Shown in pieces: positions 48,364 through 58,669 of a stretch of 64,000 nt of DNA (the first letter of the stretch is position 1; every line of letters starts with the position of its first letter). This stretch comes from Eulemur rufifrons. Taxonomy: Eukaryota > Chordata > Mammalia > Primates > Lemuridae. Below the pieces are notes generated by a model. It saw only the letters and a list, made by a program, of their open reading frames with translations. It was not told the DNA's origin and searched no databases. The DNA lies in assembly GCF_041146395.1 (NCBI RefSeq), contig NC_091012.1, positions 12,824,193-12,888,192 on the forward strand, read 5' to 3'. Position numbers and translations under genes: made by a program.

Positions 48364-50042
48364 TTATTTTTATTTTAGCATATTATGGCGGTACAAAAGT
48401 TTAGGTTACATATATTGCCTTTGCGCCCCACCCCCGAATCAGAGCTTCAACCGTGTCCATCCTCTAGACAGTGCCCAACACACTCATTATGTATGTATAC
48501 ACCCATCCCCTTCACCCCCACATTTGCCAGACACCCACTTAATGTTATTCCTACATGTGCCCTTAGGTGATGATCAGTGAAACCAATCTGATGGTGAGTA
48601 CATGTGGTGCTTATTTTTCCATTCTTGGGATAGATTCTAGTTATCAGCCCTTTATTCAATGTGTAGCGTGCAAAAATTTTCTCCCTTTCTGTAGGTTGTC
48701 TGTTTGCTCTCATGACAGTTCCTCAGGCTGTGCAGAAGCTTTTTAATTTGACCAGGTCTGATTTATATTTGTTGATGGTGTAATTGCTTTTGGGATCTTC
48801 TTCATAAATTCTTTGCCTACACCAATAACTATAAGAATTTTTACAATATTTTCTTCTAGAATTCTTATAGTTTCACACCTTAGGTTTAAGTCTGTTACCC
48901 ACCATCAGTTGATTTTTGTGAGAGGTGAAAGGTGTGGGTCTTGTTTCAGTCTTCTACATGTGGCTATCCAGTTTTCACAGCACCATCTATTGAATAATGA
49001 TTCTTTTCCCCGGTGTTTATTTTGTCTGCTCTCAAAGCTTAGATGGCTATATGAGGATGGTTTTATATCTGGATTGTCAGTTGTGTTCCACTGGTCTATG
49101 TCCCTGTTCTTGTGCCAACACCAAGCTGATTTAATAACCACAGCCTTGTAGTATAGTTTGAAGTCTGGTAAATTAATACCTCCCATTTTTTTCTTATTGC
49201 CTAAAATTGCTTTTGCTAAATGGGGTCTTCTCTGGTTTCATAAAAAGTGTAAAATTATTTTTTATATATATGTGAAAAATGATGTTGGCAACTTAATAGG
49301 GATTGCATTCAATCTGTAGATCCCTTTGGGAAGTAAGACATTTTAAAAATGTTGATTGTTCTGATCCATGAGCATGGTATGGTTTTCTACCTGTTTATGT
49401 GCTCTGCTATATCTTTCCTCAGTGTTTCATAGTTCTCCCTGTGGAAGTCTTCTACCTCCTTAGTTAAATACATTCCTAGGTACTTTATTTTCTTTGTTGC
49501 TATTGTGAAGCTTATTGAGTCTTTGATTTGTTTCTCACTTTGACTATTATTGGCATATATGAGTGCCTCTGATTTGTGTGTATAGATTTTGTATCCTGAG
49601 ACTTTACTGAATTCATTTATCAATTCCAGGAATCTTTTTGTTGAATCCTTGGGGTTTTCTAGATGTAATATATCCTCACCAAAGAGTGAGAGTTTGTTCT
49701 CTTCTGTCCCCATTTGGACACCCTTGATTCTGTTCTCTGTCTTGATTGCTCTGACAAGGACTTCCAGCACTATGGTGGATAGCACTGGGGACAGTGGGCA
49801 ACCTTTTCTGGTTCCAGTTCTAAGTGGAAATGCTTTCAATTTTTCCCTCTTCAATATGATGCCAGCTGTGTGTTTGTCATATATGGCTTGCATCATTTTT
49901 AGGTAGGCCCCATCTCTGCCTATTTTGTTAAGCGTTCCTATCACAAAAGGGTGTTCAATTTTATCCAGTGCTTTTTCTGCATCTATTCAGAGGATAACAT
50001 GGTCTCTGTTTTTGCTTCTATTTGTGTGGTGAATTACATTTA
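48364..50042 (-). mobile_element. L1, antisense, with internal deletion
   Basis: Read on the minus strand: RT region ([26 protein letters not shown], then [13 protein letters not shown] where FADD is expected), the post-RT region, [18 protein letters not shown], and at 48632 a jump from GLITRIY straight to PKNGKISTTCTH, skipping several hundred bases of ORF2, then the 3' UTR (one G-rich unit) and T-run near 48364. The deletion boundary shares the bases 'tat'. The catalytic FADD is changed to FGED, so RT is dead apart from truncation. Confidence 0.82.
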
Positions 50043-50575
50043 TGCATCTACCCAAAAGAACAACAGACATGCCATAAAAAAGTCATCTGCACTCGAATGT
50101 TTATAGCAGCACAATTCACAATTGCAAAGATGTGGAAACATCTCAAGTGACCATTGATACATTAGTGGATTAATAAAATGTCATATATGTATACCATGGA
50201 ATACTACTCGGCCACAAAAATCAATGGCAATATAGCACCTCTTGTATTTTCCTGGAAAGAGCTGGAACCCATTCTACTAAGTGAAGTATCTCAAGAATGG
50301 AAAAATAAGCACCACATGTACTCACCAGCAAATTGGTTTCACTGATCATCACCTAAGAGCACATTTGAGAATAACACTAATCGGGTGTCAGGCAGATGTG
50401 GGGGGAAGGGAGGGGATGGGTGTATACCTACATAATGAGTGCGATGTGCACCGTCTAGGGGATGGACATGCTTGAAGCTCTGATTCTGGGTGAGAGGACA
50501 AGGGCAATATGTGTAACCTAAACTTTTGTACCCCCGTAATATGCTGAAATTAAAAAAAATTAAAAATTAAAAATA
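50043..50575 (+). mobile_element. 5'-truncated L1 3' end
   Basis: At 50043 the strand flips: the plus strand reads 'gcatctacccaaaagaacaacagac' through 'aatgtttatagcagcacaattcacaa', the ORF2 end, a single G-rich unit and a tail 'gctgaaattaaaaaaaatt'. It abuts the 5' end of the antisense L1 to its left. The 7-base 'atttatg' occurs at both edges (about 50038-50044 and 50580-50586) and may be a target duplication. Confidence 0.8.
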
Positions 50576-50859
50576 AGAATTTATGTAATCTAAACTTAAA
50601 AAAAGTACAAAGGTGTTCCATATTGTCTATATCAGCAGAATCCAGCTCAAAATTATTCTCACTATATGAGTCTGGTACAGACTGGTGTAAGTACATTAAA
50701 CCATTGAAAATTTCTCCACATAACCTCAAACTGATCCAAATAATTTAAAATAAATCCAAACTGTCTTTTTATGCAATTAATATCTGACCTTAAAGTTGAC
50801 ACAATTATTCACTTTTTACAGATGAAGAAAGGTTCAGAGAGGCAATATAGAATAGATGA

Positions 50860-51085
50860 AAGAAAAGAGATTACTGAAAGTTTTGGCATCAAAATTCCTA
50901 GCTCAATCACATATGAGAAACATGACCTAAGCTCTCTAAATCTCACCTTTAAAATGGTTAAAATAACAGTATCTAACTGAATTATTATGAAGACCGAGGT
51001 ATTATATAGAGAGCATTTAATCCAATGCCTAAGAATTCAATACAGGACTCACTCAATAGATATTTGCTACTATTATTATTATCCA
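50860..51085 (+). repeat. MIR SINE
   Basis: 'aaacatgacctaagctctctaaatctcacctttaaaatgg', 'gtatctaactgaattattatgaag', 'taatccaatgcctaag' and 'aatagatatttgctactatt' follow the MIR order on the plus strand. Confidence 0.65.
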
Positions 51086-51089
51086 TTTC

Positions 51090-51615
51090 ATTATTCAGTG
51101 CAGGGCAGGACAGGCTATACCATGGTAGCAGGTAACTATCAAATATCCATGGCTTTATACAAGAAAGTTTTGTGTCTTGATTATATTTCAGGCCCACATA
51201 AGTCAGAGAGATTTTCTTGGCATCTCTCTTACAGTGAAAACTTGGGGATTTTTGCTGATTCCTTCTACTGATTCTGCCCTCTCAGAGCTTTTCGGCTTCC
51301 AACCACACAGATGGAAGAACTGTGTGGAGAATTCATACCGTCCCTTCACTGCCTTGCATTCTCTTTGGAAAGGACTTCATCACATGGTCCCAAAATAAAT
51401 CACAAGAGGCCTGGGAATTGCCCAGGAAGAGGAACATATGGGATGGTCACTGTCTCTGTCCCCTCCACACTGAAGTGCATGCTGAGGGAAGCAACAGGGG
51501 TATCATTTGGGGAAAGATTGTGATCCAGCCTAATGGACACTGCCTCCTACTCAGGTCCAGACAATTGTTTTAATGTGGAAATGGGGCCAATCACCTAATC
51601 TTTCAAGAGAAGCTG
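51090..51615. other. Unassigned, probably ancient repeat
   Basis: Phrases such as 'taactatcaaatatccatggctttata' and 'gtgactgtctctgtccc'-like segments suggest an old DNA transposon or LTR, but no family was recognised. Overlapping frames on the plus strand (up to 94 codons) have no motifs. Confidence 0.3.
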
Positions 51616-51616
51616 A

Positions 51617-52607
51617 TTTTTTTTAAATTTCAGCTTATTATGGGGGTACAAAAGTTCAGGTTATGTATATTGCCCATGCCCCCACATCACCCGAGTCAGA
51701 TCTTCAAGCGTGTCCATTCCCCAGACTGTGTGCATCGCACTATTATGTAGGTATACACCCATTCCCTCCCCCTACCCCCCACATCTGTCTGATTCCCAAT
51801 TGGTGTTATTCCAAAATGTGCGCTTATGTGATGATCAGGGAAACCAATTTTCTGTTGAGAACATGTGGTGCTTATTTTGCCATTCTTGAGATATTTCACT
51901 TAATAGAATGGGTTTCAACTCTCTCCAGGAGAACAAAAGAGATTCTATATCACTGTTATTTCTTATAGCTGAGTAGTACTCCATGGTATACATATACCAC
52001 ATTTTACTAATCCACTCGTGTATTGATAGGCATTTGGGTTGTTTCCACATCTTTGCAATTGTGAATTGTGCTGCTATAAACATTCAGGTGCAGGTATCTT
52101 TGTCATAGAATGTCTTCTGTTCTTTTGGGTAGATGCCCAATAATGGGATTGCTGGATTGAATGGTAGGCCTACTTGAATCTGTTTAAGGTATCTCCATAT
52201 TGCTTTCCACAGAGGTTGCACTATTTTGCAGTCCCACCAGCAGTGTATGAGTGTTTCTGTCTCTCTGCATCCACACCAACATGTATTGTTTTGGGACTTT
52301 TCGATAAAGGCCATTCTCACTGGAGTTAAGTGATATCTCACTGTGGTTTTGATTTGCATTTCCCTGATGATTAGAGATGTTGAGCATTTTTTCATGTTTG
52401 TTAGCCATTCTTATATCTTCTTTTGAAAAATTTCTATTCATGTCCTTTTTTCACTTTTTGATAGGATTGTTAGATTTTTTCTTATCAGTCCTTTATCTGA
52501 TGTGTAGCATGCGAAAATTTTTTCCCAATCTGTAGGCTGTTTACTGTCATGACTGTTTCTTTGGCTATGCAGAAGGTTTTTAATTTAATCAGGTCTCATT
52601 AAATATT
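51617..52607 (-). mobile_element. 5'-truncated L1
   Basis: A minus-strand L1 3' end: T/A-rich end, 'atttcagcttattatgggggtacaaaagttcagg', one G-rich unit, then the ORF2 C-terminus in two frames (51835-52083 and 52084-52395; MFIAAQFTIAKMWKQPKC and [18 protein letters not shown]). It extends to the region upstream of SDKGLITR near 52607. One frameshift or stop splits the two frames near 52084. Among the better preserved L1s here. Confidence 0.88.
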
Positions 52608-52624
52608 GACAGGCACTTCTGTTA

Positions 52625-52653
52625 GAGAAAGAGACAGAGACAGAGAGAGAGAT
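52625..52653 (+). repeat. GA-rich simple repeat
   Basis: 'agagacagagacagagagagagataag'-type low-complexity purine run. Confidence 0.7.
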
Positions 52654-52654
52654 A

Positions 52655-53671
52655 AGCATTGTGCTGGCCAGATTCAATAGAATTTATGAGTTAAATACAA
52701 AGTCCCAATTCTTACTCAGTTTCATTCTTCCATTAGACAAACAGGGAAGCTAAATCCAATAAAAGGTTATTGGCAATAAACTCAGTAAAAACTGAGAAAC
52801 CCAGAATCAGGGCACAAACCCTTTACAGTGCTTTGTGTTCAAACACAGTTACATCAAGTCCATGATTTTCCCACCTTTCCTGTGTTCCCAGGCTTAGCAG
52901 TCTCACTGGGAGCAGAGCCTTTCTTGGTGGTGACATAGATGAGAAACATGGTGGGTGCAGACAAAGGGAGTGAGGAATCCCAGGGTCATTACATATGTAT
53001 TAGTGATTGTGTAGCCTTTTTTACTTACGAAGTGCCGATTCCTAGCTCTAGATTATTTTCTACTATGTTGCCTGTCTTGCTGATTTGCAGCAGTTTTGTA
53101 TGTATTTTCAGCAAGTCCCCTTGAAGACCTTGTATGTGTTTCAAAGATTTTTAAGGCCTTGAAGTTAAGGTCATCTGAGCACTTTCACCGCAGGGGAAAG
53201 AAACCATGGGGAGCAGAGAATTCACCCAAAAGGTGAATGCTTCCAACTGTCACCTTCACTGCCCCTCCTCCTCCCAAGGCTCCTCAAAAATGCAGTTGTG
53301 ACACAGGGACACCTGAAGTACACTCAGTCATGAGTCCTATTTGTCTCTCAGAAATGAGACACTTCACAGCATTCAGAGGAGCTGGAGGGGTTCCATATTA
53401 AAAGCAGAAAAAAAAAAAAAACCTCACTAATTTGGTGTCTGGGAGAAATAGAGCTGTAACCATGAGCAGAGCCTCCTGCCCCAACATCCCACCTGCCCAA
53501 AACCTCTCTCTTCCTGGTAGTCCAGCCTAGACATGACTGGTGACTGGAATTTTTAAGTAAACTTTTGGTGAGAAAGTAAAAAAAAAAAAAAATGATTCAG
53601 TAACCCTTCCCACCTCACCCTTTTCTCTGCCCTCCAAACACTTGCTCCCCCATCTCCCAGCCTCCATTTAC
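52655..53671. other. No recognisable feature
   Basis: Unassigned sequence. Further RalGDS-family exons were looked for on the minus strand and not found. Two A-runs at 53408-53420 and 53579-53592. Confidence 0.4.
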
Positions 53672-54917
53672 CTTGATGAGTAGATCCTGGCTCAGCGTGT
53701 TGTCTGATTTTAGGAGGTTTTAAAAATTTCTGGAGCTCTTTCTGTGGACAGGGAAAAGAAAGGAGGATAAATTTGGGAACAAAGGGGAGGTGTGTACGTT
53801 CAAAATCTTTTTATTTAAGAACTTCAAAAATACCAAACTGCCTGGGTGAGCATTTTCACCGGATTCCTCTGAGTCTCAAGGGCTCCACAGCACTGGGGAA
53901 GGAGCTGTCATGCTGTTCCCCTTGGCTCCAGCCCCATTGCAACTGAGCAGCTGTTTTTACAGTTCAGATGTGAGTTGGGCAAGGAGTTCCATTTCCTGTG
54001 TAGTACACACTTGAATGTCTCCAGTTGGCAACAGCCCATGCTTGATAGTTAACAAAACTTAGTGCTGAGTTGAAAATCCTGGCCAAAGGTCCCTGGGGGG
54101 AACTTAGAGTTCTCCCCCATCAGCCCATGCCCGCCTCCAGTGTCCCTGGCTTTCCGTCGCCACCTAGGGTCATTGAGGGGCATGGCCAGACTGGTGGGAG
54201 GTCCCTGGTCCACCCTGGTGCTCCTGTGGAGAGAGTCCTATCCACCTGTAAACTTGTCCCCAAGTCTTCTTGAGATGATATATCAGGGTGCTCTCCAGAA
54301 CAGAGAGGATGGCGTGGGTGAGGAGAAGTTCCGGAAATGAGATGCTCATTGGGGAGATAAGAAAATAAAGCATGGGGAGGGGGACGTGGAGCCCTGCCTG
54401 CTCCACCTTCAGGCCCCTCTGCTGACGTCTCCCATCCTGAGTCAGACAGAGGCACTGGGAGCCACAGGAGGGCACACCTGCGACCCCATGAGCAACAGTC
54501 ACAGGGAGGAAGATTTTACTTCCACCCAAGGAAGGAATCCAGGGAGGAAATGAGCATCCAGCACTGAGCCATGGGTGTCAAGGCCAGTGTGCCCCTGACA
54601 GGAAGGGCCTATGAACTGTACAATCCTGAGAGCCGATGGAGGATAAGGGGCAGTTCCCTCATCTTCAGAGAGGGAATTCCCTGGCCCCTTTCATGGCTTA
54701 CCCTGGCCATCCGGACCCAATTCCCCACCACTCTGGCCCTGTCCTGGCCCATCATACTGTGGTCCCTAAGACAGATGGTGATGACACAGTTGACCATACT
54801 ATAGAAGTGGGTGAAGGTGGCACAGATGGTGGGTGCCAGGTGCTCCTTGTCCTTCTTGTTCCACTGGCTCCAGATGGAGCCCAGGCATCCATAGGGCACC
54901 ACCTTCCTGAACAGCTC
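53672..54917 (-). pseudogene. RalGDS-family guanine exchange factor pseudogene (three exons)
   Basis: An intact relative (RALGDS or an RGL paralogue) is a RasGEF-domain protein activating Ral GTPases. Three exons of the GEF domain are seen on the minus strand with introns, so it is an unprocessed copy. Exon 54702-54917 (216 bp) is fully open: ELFRKVVPYGCLGSIWSQ, then KEHLAPTICATFTHF, NCVITICLRDHSM and DRARVVGNWVRMAR. It has a pyrimidine-rich tract and CAG acceptor and an AGG|GTAAGC donor. Exon 54246-54347 gives LLLTHAILSVLESTLIYHLKKTWGQVYR, but a one-base deletion near its start shifts the frame and its acceptor AG seems lost. Exon 53672-53741 ends SDNTLSQDLLIK before GTAAAT, is about 14 bases shorter than expected and has an in-frame TAA. 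Upstream REM and downstream Ral-binding exons were not found. Confidence 0.85.
54702..54917 (-). pseudogene. Open RalGDS-like exon with good splice sites
   Basis: The exon of the pseudogene above that is still intact: 72 codons without a stop, in the frame shared with RALGDS, with a CAG acceptor at 54918-54920 and GT donor at 54700-54701. It covers the part of the RasGEF domain from the 'CLGSIW' helix to the 'DRARVVE.W' helix. Substitutions are numerous but conservative in the core. Whether it is transcribed cannot be told from sequence. Confidence 0.8.
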
Positions 54918-56189
54918 CTGGGGAGGAGGAGAGAGTCACATGGGCACAGGACAGCCCAGCTCGGAGTTCAGAGTCACCCGGAGTCCCAGATGAACTCGTC
55001 CTTCCTTCTTTCCCCTCTCCACATAAAATTCTTCAGAAAATATAAAAATCTCAGGAAAATCAACACACTGAGCAAGAATCTGTTCATCAAAGTAACACGA
55101 AGGCTGAGAGGTGGGGCAAGTGCTGGGGGTGGAGAAAAAGGTGAGGTAGGAAGAGGTACTGGACCAGGTATGGCTTTTAAAAACATTCCTCACTGACAGT
55201 TTACTTGAAAAATTCCAGTCATGTCTAGTCTGAACTAACGGAAGAGAGATGTGTGTGTCCATGGACAGGTGGGCTGGGGGCAGGAGGCCCTGATCATGGG
55301 GTGTGGTGGTAGCAGCTGTGGTGTTCAGCAGGGCATGAGCTGTGAAGTTAGCAGGGCTCTGGCTCCCACACTGGTCCATAGGCTGATGGAGCTTCCTCCA
55401 GGCTCTTGGGTGGATGGCAGGTCAGGCTTCCTTCCTTGCCCAAACTAGCACAGCCATTCCTCAGGAACCAGGCACCTGCTGCTCCTGTCTGCACCGCACC
55501 TTCATGGGGAGAGGCTCTCTGCCTACACCAGATGTGGGGATAGCAGAGAAGTTCCACAGGCAAGGGGGGCAGATGGGCTGCCCAGCTTTGTGTCCCTATA
55601 GGCATAGGTGGGACAGACATGTGTTTTCTGTGGGTCTCCACTATGCCCTTTGCAGGCACTGCTCATCAGTGTCAGAATCACAGTCATAGGATTCTCAGTG
55701 CACTACCCAGTTAGCAGGGGCATGAGCTACAGGTGGCTTCTGAGAAGGACCCAGGGGACTCATGAATTCCCAGTGGATGCTTCCTGACCAGACCTCAGAA
55801 TCTTCCATGTAAATGAGGAAGAAAACTGTCCCACCCAGCACCTTAGGCAGACCCTGCTTTATCAGTCCGGCATGGCACCTTGGGTGACTATTTCCTAAAT
55901 GGAGGGAGAGGCAGTTCTTTGTGAACTTTCCTCATTAAGGTCATGAAGCTGTTGGTGTGTCCTCAAATGCAGCTTGTGGGTCAAAGATTACAGTGGGCCT
56001 GGGACAGGTGGGAGCCAGTCAATCAGGTCTCCCAAGGCACCTGGTACCCCTTCTACCGTGGATGGTCCTGGTTGGGGACATGGACAAGATAGAGAGCCCA
56101 CAGGTGGGACCCTGGTCAGTGGTGGTGCTGGGTGTGGGTTGCAGGCAGCTGGGACAGGGCCCCCAGGTAGAGGGAGGAACCAGCCTTTC

Positions 56190-56300
56190 CTAGGGCAAGT
56201 CACTGCCCTCCTTGGGCCTCTGTTTCCTCATCTGGAAAATGTAGGGGTGATGAGCCTGTTGTGCATGGCTCACAGCGTCATTATGAGATTCAAGGGAGGA
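56190..56300 (+). repeat. MIR fragment
   Basis: 'gggcaagtcactgccctccttgggcctctgtttcctcatctggaaaatg' is the conserved MIR core followed by 'gtcattatgagattcaa'. Confidence 0.75.
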
Positions 56301-56389
56301 CAGGAATGTGAGGGTGCTTGTGCCTGGCTCTTCCTCAGAGGGATGGTGGTGAGAACAATGATGACAGCTACATGACACTGAGTCCTCAG

Positions 56390-56500
56390 GAGACCCTGTG
56401 AGGTAAGTGTGGTTCCCATGCCACTCTCCAGATGAGGAACTGTCTCAGGGCGGCCAGGCTGCATGCCCAAGGTGACACAGTGAGTGAGTGTTGCAGTTCG
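56390..56500 (-). repeat. MIR fragment, opposite orientation
   Basis: 'ccagatgaggaactg' and 'atgcccaaggtgacacagtgagtg' are the antisense MIR core. Separate from the MIR at 56190. Confidence 0.6.
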
Positions 56501-56892
56501 GAGTGCATCTAGAATGAGAGCTCATGGAGTGATCATAGCATTGCACCAGCTGACTCAGGCCAGGTATCCAGGCAGGGCCCAAAGCCAGGGGGGCTGCGTT
56601 GTAACTTGGTGAGGGGAGGATAGTCTCACTGACCTTGTCCCTGACCCTAGCAGGTGGCCACCCTGGAGAGGAACCCCCAGAAATGCCAGATGAAGCAACA
56701 AAGGCTGAAGAACGTGAGTGGGCTTGTGGATGCAGGGAGTCAGAGGACAGCATTCTCTCTCCCAGCTGGAGGCCTCCACACCAAGAGAGCAGGGACCTTC
56801 CTGCCCTAGCTCTTCCCTCTTGCAGCCATGGTGCCTGAAATGCCTCCATCAGAGAGATCAGAGCGAGGGCCTGGAAGAGTATGGCAGTTTTG

Positions 56893-57012
56893 AGGCTGGG
56901 GGGACAGGTCTCAGGCTGGGGAGGGCAGGTCTGGAATTGAGGACAGGTCTGGGGTCGAGGAGGGCAGGTCTGGGTGGGGGACCGGTGTGGGGATGGGAGG
57001 GCAGGTGTGGGG
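56893..57012 (+). repeat. G-rich minisatellite
   Basis: Six or so imperfect units of the form 'gaggrcaggtctggg' in tandem ('ggacaggtct', 'gggcaggtct', 'ggacaggtct', 'gggcaggtct', 'gggcaggtgt'). Confidence 0.7.
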
Positions 57013-57249
57013 TTCCCAGGTGGAGTGGTGTAGAATTTCAGGTGCCTGGGCGGTGTGGAGGGAAGGTCTGGCATTCCAATGGGAGCAAAGTGGGTGGTCA
57101 GTGGTTCCAAGCATGGGGTCGGGAGAGTGGGAAGCTGTCTGTGGTCTGGAGCCAGGCATGCCATGTATTCCAGGGGCCGGGGACTGGTGCTTACCCAGAG
57201 ACTTACCTGCTGGCAGGCTCCCCACACCCATACTACAGATGCTTGGCAT

Positions 57250-57598
57250 CCTGAATAGTTCTGGATACTGGAAGTCCAAGATCAAGGTGCCAGCAGGATT
57301 GGTTTCCTTAGGGACCATGAGGGAAGGACTTGCTACAGGCCTCTGTCCCTGGCTTGTAGATGGCATCCTCTCCCCATGTCTTCTTGTGATCTTCCCCCTA
57401 TATGCTTGTTTCCAAATTTACTCTTCTTCTAAGAATACCTCTCATATTGAATTATGGCACACCCTAATTATCTCATTTTAAATTTATTACCTCTGTCAAG
57501 ACCCTATCTCCAAATATGGTAACATTCTGAGGTACTGGGAGTTAGGACTTCAATATATGAATTTTTTTTGGGGGGGTGCAACTTAGCTCATAACATCC
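57250..57598 (-). repeat. MaLR/MLT1-type LTR
   Basis: Antisense cues: 'aagatcaaggtgccagcaggattggtttcctt', 'cttgtagatggcatcctctccccatg', 'attacctctgtcaagaccctatctccaaatatggtaacattctgagg', then 'ggagttaggacttcaatatatgaattttttttggggg'. Confidence 0.8.
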
Positions 57599-57639
57599 CC
57601 CTATCTCCCCAACCATTTCTTAGAAAATAGTGCCCCTAT

Positions 57640-57795
57640 TAACTGACACATTTATTGATTTAGTTTCTTAAAGTCTCTCTACTTAAACATCAACTCCAAA
57701 GGGTCAAATTCTTTATTTTGTTAACTGATGTATATCCTCTGCCTAGCTCACTGCCTGGAGACACAAAAACATTCATGAATTAGTGATGCATTCTA
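57640..57795 (+). repeat. L2 LINE 3' fragment
   Basis: 'aactgatgtatatcctctgcctagctcactgcctgg' and 'ttcatgaattagtgatg' resemble the L2 3' end ('..gcctggcaca..tgaatgaatga'). Diverged. Confidence 0.5.
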
Positions 57796-57799
57796 TCAA

Positions 57800-58110
57800 G
57801 CCATTGCAAATTACTCTGTAAAAAAAACCAAAAAAGCAATGGCATAGAAAGATGTTCAAGATAGTGTTAAGTGAAGAAAGCAACTTACAAAAAAAACTCA
57901 TAGGTAGCATAGTTTCATTTTAAAATTATGTACAAATAATTTATTTTTATTAAAATAAAACAGAGAAAGATGCAACAAAATGCTAATAGTAAGTATCTCT
58001 TGGAATGTGATTAGGATTTATTTTTCTCCTGTTTATGTTTTTTTCTAACTTCTCTACAGTGAATATATGTTACTTCTGTAAGAGGCAAAATGTAATAAAA
58101 ATTATTAACA
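57800..58110 (+). repeat. Unnamed ancient repeat
   Basis: Phrases 'gttcaagatagtgttaagtgaagaaagcaacttacaaa', 'tctcttggaatgtgattaggatttatttt' and 'ctctacagtgaatatatgttacttctgtaa' recur widely in mammalian genomes, but I cannot name the family with confidence. Confidence 0.35.
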
Positions 58111-58157
58111 CTTAGATTTTTTCTCATAGCTTTAATTGGCTGTTAAGAAAGAAAAAA

Positions 58158-58415
58158 TATTTTTTTTTTCTTTTCGGACAAGTTCTCACTCTGTTGCCTG
58201 AGTTAGAGAGCAGTGGCCTCATCATAACTCACTGCAAACTTGAACTCCTGCAAGCAATCCTCCTGCCTCAGCCTCCCAAGTAACTGGGACTAAAGGCATG
58301 TGACACAATATCTGGATATTCTTTTCCATACTTTGTAGAGTCAGGGTCTTTCTATGTTGCTCAGGCTAGTTTGAACTCCTGGCCTCAAGTGTTCCTCCCA
58401 CCTTGGACTCCTAAT
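58158..58415 (-). mobile_element. Alu element, old
   Basis: Antisense Alu: T-rich start, 'caagttctcactctgttgcctgag', 'ctcatcataactcactgcaaacttgaactcctg', 'cctcagcctcccaagtaactgggactaaaggcatg' and a left arm with 'atgttgctcaggct'. Diverged, with the first arm's end missing. Confidence 0.88.
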
Positions 58416-58529
58416 GTGATAACATTACATTTATGATCTGCCATGCCATGTCATATGTTTCTTTTTCAGTGGAGAGTGCTGGGAGGCACAGTGAGTGGTC
58501 AATCTCTTGAAGCCCAGTGGCTGGAAACA

Positions 58530-58665
58530 TGGCCTATGGAATATGTCTAGTCTGGGTTCAAGCTCTCACTTGCCACTTTTTAGATTTTTCTTCTCAGGCA
58601 TGTCTGCCACTCATACTGTCCTAGTATTTCATCTGTAAAATGGTGTAATATTGGTACTCACAGGA
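58530..58665 (+). repeat. MIR SINE
   Basis: 'gtctgggttcaagctctcacttgccactttt', 'tatttcatctgtaaaatggtgtaat' and 'ggtactcacagg' follow the MIR consensus order. Confidence 0.75.
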
Positions 58666-58669
58666 CATG

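Larger units (their letters stand above)
54921..57239. other. GC-rich stretch without supported gene
   Basis: Locally GC-rich (by eye well above the flanks) with long overlapping open frames on both strands, up to 260 codons at 56445-57227 minus. These are proline/serine-rich, low-complexity and lack domains; long frames are expected where stop codons are rare. It contains MIR pieces and a G-rich minisatellite. RalGDS upstream exons were searched for and not found. Confidence 0.5.

Noticed and set aside
48364..50575. A single twin-primed L1 spanning this region
   Set aside because: The minus-strand part has its own 3' UTR and T-run at 48364, so it is an element in its own right rather than the inverted 5' half of the plus-strand piece.
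54936..55379. 147-codon minus-strand frame just upstream of the RalGDS-like exon
   Set aside because: Considered as an upstream exon, but the reading does not match any RalGDS-family segment and the exon's own acceptor at 54918-54920 separates it.
56445..57227. 260-codon open frame on the minus strand, the longest in the window
   Set aside because: Proline/serine-rich, low-complexity, overlaps a minisatellite and MIR pieces, and overlaps long frames on the other strand. Explained by GC-rich composition with few stop codons.
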